Positions 36,497 through 48,234 of a stretch of DNA of 64,000 nucleotides are shown here, in pieces. This stretch comes from Homarus americanus. Lineage: Eukaryota; Arthropoda; Malacostraca; Decapoda; Nephropidae. How positions within the stretch are numbered: the stretch's first letter is position 1; every line of letters starts with the position of its first letter. A program made the position numbers and the translations under genes. The DNA lies in assembly GCF_018991925.1 (NCBI RefSeq), contig NW_024727688.1, positions 411,501 through 475,500 on the forward strand. The letters are read 5' to 3'. The notes under the pieces were generated by a model. That model had not been told where the DNA came from and did no database searches. It saw nothing but the letters and a program-made list of their open reading frames with translations.

Positions 36497-36542
36497 TTAT
36501 AACTTATTATTATTATTTTTATTGTTATTATTATTATTATTG
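36497..36542. repeat. Impure (TTA)n microsatellite
   Basis: A TTA run interrupted by TTT and TTG units. Confidence 0.88.
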
Positions 36543-36622
36543 TTAGTTAAGGTTATACTGACCGGGGCAAACATAACCTTCTGGACTCCATAAAAATCTG
36601 TTAGTGTCATCGGCAGTCTTTT

Positions 36623-36625
<3 letters not shown>

Positions 36626-36689
<64 letters not shown>
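36626..36689. repeat. (CA)n microsatellite, 32 units
   Basis: An uninterrupted CA run. Confidence 0.97.
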
Positions 36690-36693
<4 letters not shown>

Positions 36694-36709
36694 AGCTCAT
36701 CCTTAGAGA

Positions 36710-36965
36710 AAGGTGACCCTTGGGAGCTGTTGTCCCTGGAACGAGACGGTTCCAGAAACGCAAGTCCCTGGAGTAAGGGGGTCCGTAGAACAAGGTGGTC
36801 CCCAGAATAAGGGGTCCCGGAAACAATGGTTCCTACAACGGCATGGTAGTTAGAAGGAGCTGGACTCTCTGGAACAAAGACGTGGTGATACGAGGTAATC
36901 CCCGGTCTGAAGTGGTCCCTGGTACAAATCAGTCCCCCAAAACGAGGTGGTCGCTGGTGCGTGGT
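36710..36965. repeat. Degenerate minisatellite, about 20-bp unit
   Basis: Units are variants of GGTCCCTGGAACAAGGTGGT, with GGTCCCCAGAATAAGG and GGTCCCGGAAACAATGG among them. About twelve copies, 18-22 bp apart and strongly diverged. Confidence 0.8.
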
Positions 36966-37545
36966 GGCCTGTGAGTGATGCCGCTGATCACATTATTTGG
37001 CGCAGTTGGTGCCAAGAGGCCCATCAATTTTCGAATTAAGGGGAGAAAGGTCAGGCAGGAAATTCGATATAATGGTCATTTCACAATTTTCGTGTGGCCC
37101 GAGATAAGGGTTCATAAGGCGACTCGGTCTAGAACCCTCGGCTTTTATTGATACCGTCTCTCTTTTTATATATCACCAACCCGTATATAGAGATAGAAAG
37201 ATAACAAAAATTACACTTTCCTTTCAAAAACTAGCTAGAAGATGCTGTATTTAACTGATGTCACTGAACATAAAAAAAACGTAAGTAGCATTAGATGAAT
37301 AAAAATCGGAATAACAAAAACAAATCGGTAAACGTAGGAATATAAAATAAACTTTAGAAAAATAGTCCTTGAAGTCGTCAGCCTTTACTCTGCCGGTACC
37401 AGACTTTCACAAGTAACTTGACAGTGATGAAGATCTTGAAAAAAAAAAACAAGATTTGTTCCATCCCATAAATCTGGAGAAGTCCTTAAGTATCCAGCCA
37501 GCGAGGTAGAGAATCAGGGAGACGCTAGGGCACCCTGTTGGAAGA
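36966..37545. other. Single-copy-looking sequence
   Basis: No repeat array or gene was recognised. Confidence 0.45.
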
Positions 37546-38108
37546 GTCAGGGGGGTAGGTGAGGGAGGGAGAGGGAGAAGAGATCAAGGAAAGGGAAGAG
37601 ATTGAGGTAAAGAGAAGGGTGGAAGAGAAGGGAGAGATGAAAATGAGTCGGATGTAAACAGGGAGGAGGAGGAGAGTCCATCGGAAAGGGAAATGAATGA
37701 GGTGAAGCGAAGGAAGGGGCGGGGGGAGAAGGGACTGGAAGAAGAGTTAGGCAGAAGAGGAGAGAGAGATAACTAGGTATAAAGAAGGTAATAATCAAAA
37801 GAGTAGAGAAAAGAAAGAGAGATAAAGGTGATACGAATGGATAGTAATAACAGAATGAAAGGAAGATAGATAATAAGATGAATCGTAGGGGAAAGGAGGA
37901 GTAGAAGAAGATGAATGCGAGGAAAAGATAATGTGATGAAGAGTAAGAGAGGAAAAAGGGAAGGAAAGAAGTGAGGTAAATATGAGATAAAAAAGAGAGA
38001 TTTAAGGTAACTGGAGACAGATAAACGAAAATATAGAGGAAAGATGATGAGACCAAACGTGGGGGAAAGAAGAAGGGAAAATGATAAAGAGGTAAGAAAC
38101 TAGTAAAT

Positions 38109-38151
<43 letters not shown>
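37546..38151. other. Purine-rich block ending in (GA)n
   Basis: The + strand is G/A-rich with GAGAAGGGAAGAG-like words and ends with a pure GA run at 38112-38151. The long Ser/Leu/Phe frame on the minus strand is an artefact. Confidence 0.8.
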
Positions 38152-38155
<4 letters not shown>

Positions 38156-38310
38156 ATACGTCTTACATGTGATTTATTCCTTAAGGATGAACCAGTTTGC
38201 TATTAATCTCCTACAGCAGGATGAGGATCTGAATAATTACACCAAACCTAACGAGGATGTGCCCTAGGATGGAACCGAGCCCCAAATTTTCATCCTAAAA
38301 CCGTGAATTT

Positions 38311-38382
38311 GGTTAGGTTAAGTGTGGTTAGGTTAGGTTAGGAGGGTGGTAGGTTAGGTTAGGTTATGTTAGGTTAGGTTAT
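38311..38382 (+). repeat. Interstitial TTAGG-like tract
   Basis: About 70 bp of GGTTA units, several perfect in a row, with short insertions. Confidence 0.85.
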
Positions 38383-38529
38383 ACGATTCTCTGGGTTCGG
38401 TTTCAGGTTACTTGTGCTTCTCCACGTTGTTGATATTAATTGGAAAATGTTTTGCGGTTTGTCCCTGAAAGGTTGTGATTATCCCAACCAAGAATTCACC
38501 ACCTGAGTCTTTCACCTGTTGTCTTGCTA

Positions 38530-39160
38530 TAGTCTTTAATTATCCTCTTCCTTCCTTCCCTTAACTCTTTATCCACCTTCCTCAAACCCCCTCCCCTCCC
38601 CTCCCTTTCTCCGCCTTTAATCTTCCTCCCCATTCTCTTCTTTTACTCTTCTTTCATCCTCCTTACAGCCTCTTCCTCTCTTCAGCTTAACTGCATTATT
38701 ATTCTCTTCCTCTTTTCCTTCACCTTTCTCCTCCAGCCTCATTATTCTTCAATCTCTTTCCTCTCCTTCTTCCCATCCTTCCTTCCTTCCTTCCTTCCTT
38801 CCTTCCTTCCTTCCTTCCTTCTACCTGAAACCACCTTACATTGCATTTTCTATTTTTTTTATTTCACCTGTTACTCTTTCATTCTTTCCTCTTGCTTCCC
38901 CCTCCATTCTTCCTACCCCTCCCTTTGGCCTATCAAGTCTACCTTTTCACCTTCCTTCCTCTCCATTCTTCCTGTTACACCCCCTTCCTCTTCCTAGTCC
39001 TCACCCTCTTCCACAAGCACTTTACCCCACCCTCTCTCTCACGCCTTACTTTTCGCTTTTCCTCTCACCTCTCCCCTCACTCTCACTTCCCCCTCACTCT
39101 TCACTTTTCCCTCTTCCCTTCAACCTCCTTTCAGTCTTCATCTCTCCTCTCTCTCTCATC
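38530..39160. other. Pyrimidine-rich block with (TTCC)n
   Basis: The + strand is C/T-rich. A perfect TTCC run of about 11 units lies at 38777-38820. The Phe/Leu/Pro/Ser-rich frame is an artefact. Confidence 0.82.
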
Positions 39161-39312
39161 AACTATAGAGCTTCAGTGTGTGTTCTCTTGCGGGACAGAA
39201 TTTGAACTGACAGACTGACGCTCATCAATGTCCAGGTGTATGTTGGTAACGGTAGAGTGTAACGGTGACGCAGGTGATGTTCACGAGAAGATTTGGAGAC
39301 AGGAGGGTCTAG

Positions 39313-39334
39313 CTGTCTGTCTGTCTGTCTGTCT
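39313..39334. repeat. (CTGT)n microsatellite
   Basis: Five CTGT units. Confidence 0.9.
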
Positions 39335-39371
39335 ATTGGTGCATTATTGACAGCTACAACCATAGTTTGGC

Positions 39372-39372
39372 C

Positions 39373-39410
<38 letters not shown>

Positions 39411-39411
39411 T
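39372..39411. repeat. (TTA)n microsatellite
   Basis: An uninterrupted TTA run of 13 units. Confidence 0.95.
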
Positions 39412-39620
39412 TTGCTGGTCAGAATAATGGGGTAAAATATACAATATGCAGAACAATAGCTCTTTTGTTTAAAGCTTCGTTAAAAAAATACTATAATTGT
39501 TTGATAATAGTGCCTTAGTGTTTTCCAAGGACGCCTTTTAGAAGTATTGTTAATCCAGCGTTTTTTATTGTTACAGATAAAGTTTGATGAGAAAAATGTT
39601 TGTTGGAAAAATGAGCACAG

Positions 39621-39622
<2 letters not shown>

Positions 39623-39703
<81 letters not shown>
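39623..39703. repeat. (GA)n microsatellite, about 40 units
   Basis: An uninterrupted GA run. Arg-Glu and Leu-Ser frames on both strands are artefacts. Confidence 0.97.
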
Positions 39704-39705
<2 letters not shown>

Positions 39706-39719
39706 AAGAGAAACATAGG

Positions 39720-40424
39720 GAAAAGAAAGAAAATTTGAGAGAGGGGATATGAGACGAAGAAAGGTGGTAGAAGTAGGAAGAGAAGGAGGAAGAGAAAGAA
39801 GAGGAGGAGGAGGAGGAGGAGGGGGAGGAGAGAAAGAGGGGGATCCTAATCAAACCCCAACACCTAAATAGCCTCCTTAATCCTCCAATTGCCCATTCGA
39901 TCCTAAGTACAAAACTCGGGCGATAACGATTCCCTTGCAGACCACGTCCATCCCTAGTAACCTCATTACTGGAGACCTGGGCCGTGAGGGAGGAGAGGAG
40001 AGTGAGGGAGAGAGGGAGGGGAGAGGAGGAGAGGGGGGGGGAGAATTAGGAAGTGAGGGTGAGTTAAGGAAGAGACAGAGGATGGTATGGAGAGGGAGTA
40101 GGGGAGGGAGAGTGAGTGGGGGAAGGGAGAGGGAAGCAAGAGGAAGTAAGGGAGGTGATGGAAGGAGGGGGGGAAAGGGAAGTGAGGGAAGGCAGGGAGT
40201 GATGGAGGGGAGAGAGGAGGATAGGACAGGGCAAGGGTGATGAAAGATAAAATGCAAAGACACGGATGAGAATAAGGGGAGGAGGTAAGAGGGGGAACTG
40301 AGAGATAATGTGAGGAAGATGGGGAGGGGAGAGAGATTATCTGATGAAAGAGGAATGGGGACAAAGAGATGAGGAAGCGAGACTTTGGAAGTACAACATA
40401 CATACATACATACATACATAATTT

Positions 40425-40469
<45 letters not shown>

Positions 40470-40743
40470 ACTGTCCTTATATGGGTTGGAAGGGACGTCT
40501 CTTGGGACTACTACTGCCATCCAATTCATTAAGAGAACTCAGTTGATTCGTAGTGGAGGGGAGGTGTGACGGGAGGGAGGGAAGGAAGACGGGAGGTGTG
40601 ATGGGAGGGAGGGAGGAGAGGTATGGCGATAGGAAGAAAGGGAGGGAGAAGGAAAGGAAGTGTTACGGGACGGAGAAAAGGAAGGGGAGGGATGGAAGGG
40701 ATAAATATCTATAGAAGAAGAGGTAGGAAATAGGAGGCATAAA

Positions 40744-40746
<3 letters not shown>
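39720..40746. other. Purine-rich block of about 1 kb
   Basis: The + strand is G/A-rich, with GGAGG words (GGA run at about 39801-39822), CATA repeats at 40398-40420 and GA runs at 40427-40467. A short single-copy-looking gap lies at about 39845-39985. The long minus-strand Pro/Ser/Leu frames are artefacts. Confidence 0.8.
40398..40467. repeat. (CATA)n and (GA)n microsatellite pair
   Basis: About six CATA units, a 7-bp spacer, then about 20 GA units. Confidence 0.95.

Positions 40747-40789
<43 letters not shown>
40747..40789. repeat. (GA)n microsatellite
   Basis: An uninterrupted GA run of 21 units. Confidence 0.96.
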
Positions 40790-40793
<4 letters not shown>

Positions 40794-41470
40794 TTCACCT
40801 TATAGATCATCACGTTTAAGTATTATTAGGATTAAAGCCCATTGATATTTGGGATAAATTTTTAGAAGTGCCAGTTAGGACTAAGATTCATTAGTACTAG
40901 AATTCAATCCTAATGAGTAGAGTAAGTTAGTCTGGGTTGAAGCTTATTATAACTGTAACTCACGTGGCAAGTTACCATTCAAATGACTAAGATCTTCTAT
41001 AGTACTCTGGGAGTGATCTGAGGGCATCACTGACCATATGCATTGATTACATTTATTTTCCTTCTCATCTTTTTCCTCAAGTAATACACTGCTATCCCAG
41101 GTGAATCAAGGTGACCCTGGATAATTCCAAGTCACCTTACACAACTTTTTGTGACCACCTTAACGTGACCTAAACTTTACCCCGAAGTGACCTCAAAACT
41201 GGAGATGACCACAGATAATCCCAGCTGAACAGAATTTTTCCTATCGAGCTCCCTCGTTTCATTTGATCCTTTTCCAAGAGGAGGTTCTCCTTTGAGCTAT
41301 GAGTGTAAGTCGGATTTTTCGTTTCCACTCTTCTCCCAGAAAGAATTCAGTTAACCTTAAGAGACCAAGCGATTTTGTACCTTACACTAAGGCAAGATAA
41401 TGTCCAGGTCCCTGTGCTCTGTTTCCTTACCTTCATCAGCTGTTGAGAGACTCCCTCGTATTGATGGTTG

Positions 41471-41474
<4 letters not shown>
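40790..41474. other. Single-copy-looking sequence with decayed GTGACC words
   Basis: At 41100-41225 the words GGTGACC, TGTGACC, CGTGACC and AAGTGACC recur about every 20-50 bp, suggesting a decayed minisatellite. No gene was recognised. Confidence 0.45.
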
Positions 41475-41550
<76 letters not shown>

Positions 41551-41603
41551 GAAAACACGAAGGAACTTCGTGTTTTCTTTTGTATATATATACCTAGATC
41601 ACG

Positions 41604-41666
<63 letters not shown>

Positions 41667-41678
41667 ATATATATATAC
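41475..41678. repeat. (TA)n arrays flanking a perfect hairpin
   Basis: A TA run (41475-41547) and a second TA block (41583-41592, 41607-41662 and 41664-41677) flank a short unique centre. The TA runs are mutually complementary, so the whole 200-bp region can fold as one long cruciform or hairpin with the 14-bp inverted repeat at its tip. Confidence 0.95.
41549..41579. other. Perfect 14-bp inverted repeat, 3-nt loop
   Basis: The left arm AAGAAAACACGAAG (41549-41562) and right arm CTTCGTGTTTTCTT (41566-41579) are exact reverse complements around GAA. Insertion into TA targets is typical of Tc1/mariner-like MITEs, so this may be the core of a very small palindromic element that landed in a TA microsatellite. 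Confidence 0.9.
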
Positions 41679-41978
41679 TGTAAATCGTATGAACAGCCTG
41701 CAAACATCATGCTGAACATGCACTGTGTAGTACATATTTTTATTGCATATCTAGATATCATGTTCAACTGACGAATATATCATATAGGCATCATGCACAT
41801 CATATACAGACTCTATGCTGAATCTATAGACATGTTACTGAACAGACAGAGTATCACACACAACAGTACTCTATACATCACAGGGCTGCCATAATTCACC
41901 ATGACTTGGGTAAGGCAAACAAAGCCGTGCGTCCTGTGTTGATACTGCCAGCACGAGGGGAGTTCCCCCCTCCACCAC

Positions 41979-42101
41979 GACCCACAATGCACTGTGCGAG
42001 GAACTGTGTTTGTTCTGCTGACGTCACGTGTTGTATTGTCAGTAGTTGTCAGATCGCTCCAATAAAAACTAAGGTGGTGTGTATGTATCTCTCTATATAA
42101 G
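41979..42101 (+). promoter_or_regulatory. Promoter-like motif cluster
   Basis: CCCACAATGCACTGTG at 41981-41996 fits the Staf/ZNF143 binding consensus at 16 of 18 positions by my alignment of 41979-41996. TGACGTCACGTG at 42019-42030 combines a full CRE (TGACGTCA) with an E-box (CACGTG). TATATAAG at 42094-42101 is TATA-like. The surrounding 41940-42030 is GC-richer than its flanks. I do not recognise a transcript downstream, and it does not match U6 or tRNA-Sec starts that I can see. Confidence 0.3.
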
Positions 42102-42847
42102 AACTGTAACTGTAATATAGTGTATTGTCTGGTGAAGCATAAATATATATAAAGTCCTCAGTTAATGAAGCACAGTAATACTCGTCCATTATAACAACAA
42201 CTCGTCACTCCAAAACTTCCTCCTCTGAGTAGTCAATTATAACACTTTTTTTTATAGCAAGAACAGCTTGTAGTTCAGTCATTAGTAAAGTTTTGGTGAC
42301 TATTTTCTAAGTTCTTGTTTTAAATATGATCAAAGTACGTGAATTTTAAAAGTACTTTTATTAAATATTACTTTTATTTTAATATTAATCAAAATTGAAT
42401 TAAAAGTCGTACTTCTTGTAATACTCTACATATTTCACGTAGTTTTGTGTGCATATAAAAACCTACTTCAAATATGCATTTTTATAATACTGTCCAATAA
42501 ATATTAGTTTTATATTAATTTGCGTTACAAAAGTTGACTTCATAAACGTTTCTCAAAACACCTAATTAACATGTTTTTTTACGATTCTTTTATTTATATT
42601 GTAACGGCCTTGACACAGTGAACAACCGTACAGTATATGAGTTGGCGATAATATTCTCCAAATGTGGAAGTGTGTGACAGAGCTGTTGGCTGATGCATTA
42701 ACTGAGATGATGTTTGTAATGAGGTGATTGTCCACTCGCCTTCACCCAAATTGATGACACCAATTTTTTTTGTAACCGGTGGAGAAATTTCGTTTGTATT
42801 TTATTTTATGCTCTATTTTGTGTACTGGACTGTGTGGGTAACAATAG

Positions 42848-42848
<1 letters not shown>
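42102..42848. other. A/T-rich sequence without recognisable genes
   Basis: No repeat array. It lies downstream of the promoter-like cluster, but no open frame or RNA gene was recognised. Confidence 0.45.

Positions 42849-42907
<59 letters not shown>
42849..42907. repeat. (TTA)n microsatellite, about 19 units
   Basis: An uninterrupted TTA run. Poly-Tyr, poly-Leu, poly-Ile and poly-Asn frames here are artefacts. Confidence 0.97.
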
Positions 42908-43205
42908 GCCAATAATACTATCATACACCTTTATATATTTTTGCCCGTGTGTGTGTGCTGGGGAAGTGCCGTGTGTGTACTGGAGGTTGAAGGTTGTGAT
43001 GGTATATTTTATCGGGAGGCTCTGGAGTAGATACGATGATGAGATGTCCATCACCGCCAGGATAGCTGACGTAGCACCTTGACCGACCCGCTGGATTATT
43101 TCCAGCCCTGACAGTTATATAAACGGGAAACATAATTTATCGTGTATTAGCTCGACTCATTCCCCGAGTACCAGCTGTCCCCCTAACCTTATAAAACGTA
43201 TATAC

Positions 43206-43208
<3 letters not shown>

Positions 43209-43293
<85 letters not shown>
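43209..43293. repeat. (AT)n microsatellite, about 42 units
   Basis: An uninterrupted AT run, self-complementary and cruciform-prone. Confidence 0.97.
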
Positions 43294-43298
<5 letters not shown>

Positions 43299-44070
43299 CA
43301 AAATTTGCAGCTTATTAACACAAAATATCAGATCACCCACACCTGTATTGAGCCATTAACCACTTGGTCACTGCGTAGTTTTGTTTATGCAGAATACCTC
43401 ATTGATACACCAATAAAGAATAAACAGATTAAATATTCAACAGCTCATATATTTCAACATTTCGTTGCGCTCACCAACAGTGTACACAAACGGGAAAATA
43501 TTTTCAAACAAAACACAACAGTTTTGTTGTCCAATTCATTATCCAGCGGTGAAAAGAAAACATTAGCTTCATAAAAACTAACGTTTTCGAACACAAGGGA
43601 ATTTTTTTTACGTGTAGAAAATACAGTATTATCCGCAAAATTATTCCGGCATGTAAAACAGACACATTATGTAAATAAAGTGCATCATCTAAAAGTATAA
43701 GAAGGAAATTATATTTGTCTCAGCGTTACTTTTACGATGAAGAAAAAGTTGTAGGACAAATTAGTGATCTATAAGGTTGAGCAGCCAGCCAGAGGGAACT
43801 AAACGCCCACGTGGTTAAGAAGAGGGACTACAGCGGTGGGGGGTCATATTCCCTCATTAATACACCTGAGTCACAGAGAGAGAGAGAGGTTTTACCCTTG
43901 AAGTGCACCAGGTCGACCCCTGTACACTGCCAGTAACCTAACTTTAACCTTTAGCGGTGGTTGTATCATAATATAATTAGTGGTTATCTTTGTTCCTTAG
44001 AATATGATTATAATTATATATTTTTTTTATGCATAATATTTTATCGAGTTGACGAGAAAACACACAGCTG
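43294..44070. other. A/T-rich sequence without recognisable genes
   Basis: The frame at 43305-43574 (89 codons) is not low complexity but has no features I recognise. A short GA run lies at 43876-43888. Confidence 0.4.
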
Positions 44071-44075
44071 ACAAC

Positions 44076-44192
44076 AACAACAACAACAACATGCAGTTGA
44101 CAACAGCACGCACAGATGACCGCAACACACAGATGGTAACAACAACAACAAGAACAACAACAACAGAGATAACAACAGCAACAACAACAACA
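44076..44192. repeat. Compound (AAC)n tract
   Basis: ACAACA runs at about 44076-44090 and 44140-44192 are separated by CACAGATGAC/ACACAGATGG and GCAGTTGACAAC-like words. The duplicated spacer suggests a decayed minisatellite of about 30 bp. The poly-Cys minus-strand frame is an artefact. Confidence 0.85.
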
Positions 44193-44260
44193 CAGAAATA
44201 GCAAGAAATATTATAGAATGGCTAACTGTGGTAACCTCAGCCTCTTGCTCTCTCAACTGA

Positions 44261-44261
<1 letters not shown>

Positions 44262-44303
<42 letters not shown>
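44262..44303. repeat. (AC)n microsatellite
   Basis: An uninterrupted AC run of 21 units. Confidence 0.96.
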
Positions 44304-44304
<1 letters not shown>

Positions 44305-44609
44305 CGACACAGTTTACTTGTTAAATTACCTCTCTCTCCGTCTACTGTCACAATGTCGTAATACTGCTGCTGGCATGTGTTCTTAACCTTGCAACTCACC
44401 TTATAACACAGACCAGGTACAGTTATATCATCATTGGTAACTATGGCAATTTAGAACTTAAGTCAGAATCCCAGGTAAATAATTTTCTGGGTGATAGAAG
44501 TTGGTTATTTGTTCAATTGTTGAGTGGGGTTGTGTGGTAACCAGAATATACACAGTTTCTTATTCGCGATGTATAAAATATTGGAATGTCAGAGATATAG
44601 CCTAACTTG

Positions 44610-44900
44610 GTAGTGGAAATGATATATTTTGGTGGAGCATTTAATATATTTTCGGGGAACATATATTTTCATTGAGTATAATATTTTGTTAGAGCATTTA
44701 TTATATTTTTGGGGAGCATGTATTTTCGTTGAGTAATATATTTTATTGAAGCATTTAATATATATTTTTTGGTGTTATATAATAATTTTAGTGGGATACA
44801 TTTCAGTAATGCATAGGATATATATTTAAAAGGTGTGGGTATTATATTTTGGTGATGAGTATAATATGTTTCAATAGGGAAGGTTCATTATTTCTTTCTC
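44610..44900. repeat. Degenerate tandem repeat, about 57-bp unit
   Basis: Units begin GAGCATTTAATATATTTT, continue with GGGGAACATATATTTTC and TTGAGTATAATATTTT, and are followed by the next GAGCATTTA. Two clear adjacent units (about 44635-44750) and shorter decayed versions to about 44890 can be followed. Confidence 0.8.
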
Positions 44901-45008
44901 CACCAAACTGTAATAAATACCCTTAAAGTTGTACGATACTTGAAATATAAAGAGTTATTTTGATGCTTTATAATGAACTTAATTAGAGATAAATTCAGAG
45001 CATCACGG

Positions 45009-45011
<3 letters not shown>

Positions 45012-45062
<51 letters not shown>
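45012..45062. repeat. (GT)n microsatellite, about 25 units
   Basis: An uninterrupted GT run. Confidence 0.97.
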
Positions 45063-45067
<5 letters not shown>

Positions 45068-45299
45068 ATACAGGTAAAACTGCTGATGAAAAGGTAATAC
45101 AAAGTTATTAATGAACTGCAGGTATCACATATTGACAAATTGACACAGGTGCACACACGTTTATACACAAAGATGTATAATAATTCCTTACATTTAACTA
45201 AAAAGGTCGACAAGGAAACAATAATATACTCCTACACAGACATATGAAACAGGATCTCACATACGAACACTCGGTCAACATAGATATTCATATATACAG

Positions 45300-46040
45300 G
45301 AAAGCAGAATTTCAAATATGCAGAAACAAATACCAATATTCACTCATAAATTGACGACTAACAGATCCGAGGTGACAGGTCGAGGTGTATACAGACTTAT
45401 TATACACACACAATATACAGACACAACATATAAAGTGGTATTACAAGTCCGCCCCCCCACACGCAGTAACAGACACCACGCTGTAACAATTCATGAAGGA
45501 CTTGCAACACTACTTCTGAAAATATCAAAATGTGTAAATTGGCGGCAACAGTTACGTGAGATACACAAACATTGGCTCTGTCTGGTGTCAATTTACCCTC
45601 ACCAGCAGCGACCTCTACCACACCCGCTGCTGGGATCCATCACTATGTTCCACTACACCGCTCCTGTTCCACCAGCCATCCGTCGGTTTCAACATCTGTT
45701 ACCTTACTCCCCTCCCCTATCCCTTCCCTCGCCGCCAAGTACCACGGCTTCCACTACCGAGTTCCACTATCACCACTCTTAGGCTCCATAACTCTCTATC
45801 ACCACCACCACCATCATCATCATTTTTACCACCGGGCTCCACCTGTTTCCACCACCACAACTGCTGTCACCAACACTGCCACCCTTTCGTTTGCCAACAC
45901 ACCCATTACTACCAGTAACGTGGCCACGTCCAGGAGAGAATCCAGGGGTCACGTGTCCCCCTCGCGTTACTTGTTTTATGCTTATTATAATGAAGAATGG
46001 CTCATAGTCACAGGCCATTCAGGAACTAACGTCATTTTCA
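45300..46040. other. C-rich, CAC/TCC-rich tract with overlapping false frames
   Basis: From about 45590 to 45910 the + strand is rich in CCACC, TTCCAC and GGGCTCCA/GGATCCA words, with a short (CAT)n/(ACC)n run at about 45801-45832. Frames in all three + phases stay open because the sequence lacks TAA/TAG words, which argues against a real protein. Confidence 0.55.
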
Positions 46041-46056
46041 TGATTTTTTTACATTT

Positions 46057-46058
<2 letters not shown>

Positions 46059-46115
<57 letters not shown>
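46059..46115. repeat. (GT)n microsatellite, about 28 units
   Basis: An uninterrupted GT run. Confidence 0.97.
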
Positions 46116-46117
<2 letters not shown>

Positions 46118-48160
46118 TGATTATATCCCAATCGTGAAGAAATTATTTAACCAGAACAAAAGTTATGAACATTCCGAAAGGGTTGGCGTCTTCAGGTGGT
46201 CCGAACTCAAGGTGGAGGAGGGGGTCGAGCAGGTCAGATCGACGTAACCTGGAACACAATAATAACAGAACGTCGACCACTGGACTCTGGGTGGGAACGG
46301 ATATATTTTACCTTTACTACTTACTTGAACGTAATTACAAACTTACCTTCTCCATAACTCCGGACTTTTTCACCATTTGCCTCAATTATTGTTGTCTTTC
46401 AATTCCAGGATCTATAATAATAGCGATATAAAGGTTGCGTTTGGAGGATTAGCATACACGTTTGCAGGCAACATTTATCTTCCTCACCAGGACATGTGTG
46501 ACCCAAAGTTAATAAAACCTATGTCACATTGCGTTTCAAAATTCCTTGCACGACCAAAGCCCCGGAATCCCTCGGGTTTACGTATTAATCAAGTTGGCAC
46601 GCGACTGACAACGCTGTAACGAGGTCCCGAGCCAGAGCCATAAAGTGTGAGCCGTTCCGTGTTTTGAATGTCAAAACTGAGGCCACCGCCGCTATAATTG
46701 ACCAGCAGGATCACAGAAAATGCTAACCCTTGCACCCGAGTGACCGGAAGTCTAGACCTTGTCACTAAGAGAACTAGGGGTGAGTCTTCCCCTTCTGATG
46801 TGTGATGAGTCGATGCCCTCTTCCCGAGAAACCAGCAATTGGCTAGCCGCTGAGTAAATTGGAGGGCGAGAATTGTAAGTTTGAAAGCTGGGAGTCACGC
46901 AAATCGTTATTGTCTCTGACACTTTTTTTCTTCCCTGTTGAGTTTGGACGCTTTGAGTGTGTCTGCAAAGGTGACCAGACAATTAGCGACTCTACACAGG
47001 TGGAAAGGACAGTTCCTGAGTCGGGGATGGCACGTTTGTTGGCTTTTGACATGCACTCTTTGCTTTACTTTCTTTCCTTTTCTTATATCGATTGACCTTT
47101 GTGTGCACAACACGTGAACCATGAGGACTTTAGAATCTATTTTTGTTTTTATGTTTTAGTAAAAAGGAGTTTGTTACCTTACAGCAGCGTTTCAAACGAG
47201 ATCAAAACGCCAGAGAAACAATTCTGGCTTATTCATCAAGCCAATTACCTGGTGCATGTGTCCAGTGTGTCGGTGGTTTTCTCCTAAACGAGAGTTGCAC
47301 TCAGGTATATTCATGTGTAGATATATGTGTATATGTATACATCAACAGTGCTCCTCTTACTGCGTTTGTATATCGTTAGCATGAAGTATAATCCTTTATG
47401 ACAATGCTGAGGCATTTAATGTACTGAATTACAATAGACGTTGTATTTGATGGCTTATTTTATCAGAATGGTGTTTTACCCGAACATTATCACTCATACA
47501 CGTTTATAACAATTTTCAATAGACTTTCGTAAATCACACTAATTTTTAATAACAATATCTCTATGATCTACACAGTAATGTATTACATTAAACAGACCGT
47601 TAAAATGTAATATTCACTTTTATATCCCCAAATAAATCCAGCAATAACAATAATTCAAACAGGAACCGAGAGTTTTTATTTCAGCTAGCGACCCCCTAAA
47701 TAGTTGACTACCATTATTATCCCCATATAATCACAGCGCCATTGAATGGGTCAGTCATAAATACATGATTTTAATGGCGTTTACCCGGGATACAATGAAC
47801 ATATAAAACAATAGCAGTATAGCTATAAAGGTGTTTTTTTAAAGGCACGCCTCAACACAATCCAACCTTATAATTAATGAGTAGTCACTATGATCCTGGC
47901 TATTGTTTATAAAGTTATGACAAGGCTCCAACATTACGGATTTAACGCCCTGAGTTTGTGTTACGAGGTACAGTACAATAACGTAACCCACACCGCCGCC
48001 AGCGTACGCCTCTGTACTGTATCAATTTCAGCAAGTTTACCGGTGGAATGAAAACATACAGGCGCAAGTGTTGATGAATTGTTGACAGTCACTCTTGTTT
48101 TATTTGTGCCAGATCTACTGTATGTTATGTCATGCAGCTGCGGTACGTTGTGGTACAGCT
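46116..48160. other. Single-copy-looking sequence of about 2 kb
   Basis: 46180-47110 is GC-richer than the flanks and holds several short frames on both strands, none recognisable. A short segment at 46943-46970 is bounded by a T-rich tract ending TTGAG and by AAAGGTGACC, so it could be a small exon (FGRFECVCK), but this is weak. 47110-48160 is A/T-rich with nothing seen. Confidence 0.4.
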
Positions 48161-48234
48161 TATGTATGTATGTATGTATGTATGTATGTATGTATGTATG
48201 TATGTATGTATGTATGTATGTATGTATGTATGTA
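48161..48234. repeat. (TATG)n microsatellite, about 18 units
   Basis: A perfect tetranucleotide run. The Tyr-Val-Cys-Met frame across it is an artefact. Confidence 0.97.

Noticed and set aside
45318..46120. Overlapping frames of 154, 120 and 182 codons
   Set aside because: Three phases are open at once because the C-rich CAC/TCC sequence lacks stop words. The last one runs into the GT microsatellite.
46935..46975. Small EGF-like exon (FGRFECVCK)
   Set aside because: Only nine residues between weak splice-like signals, with too few cysteines to support a domain.
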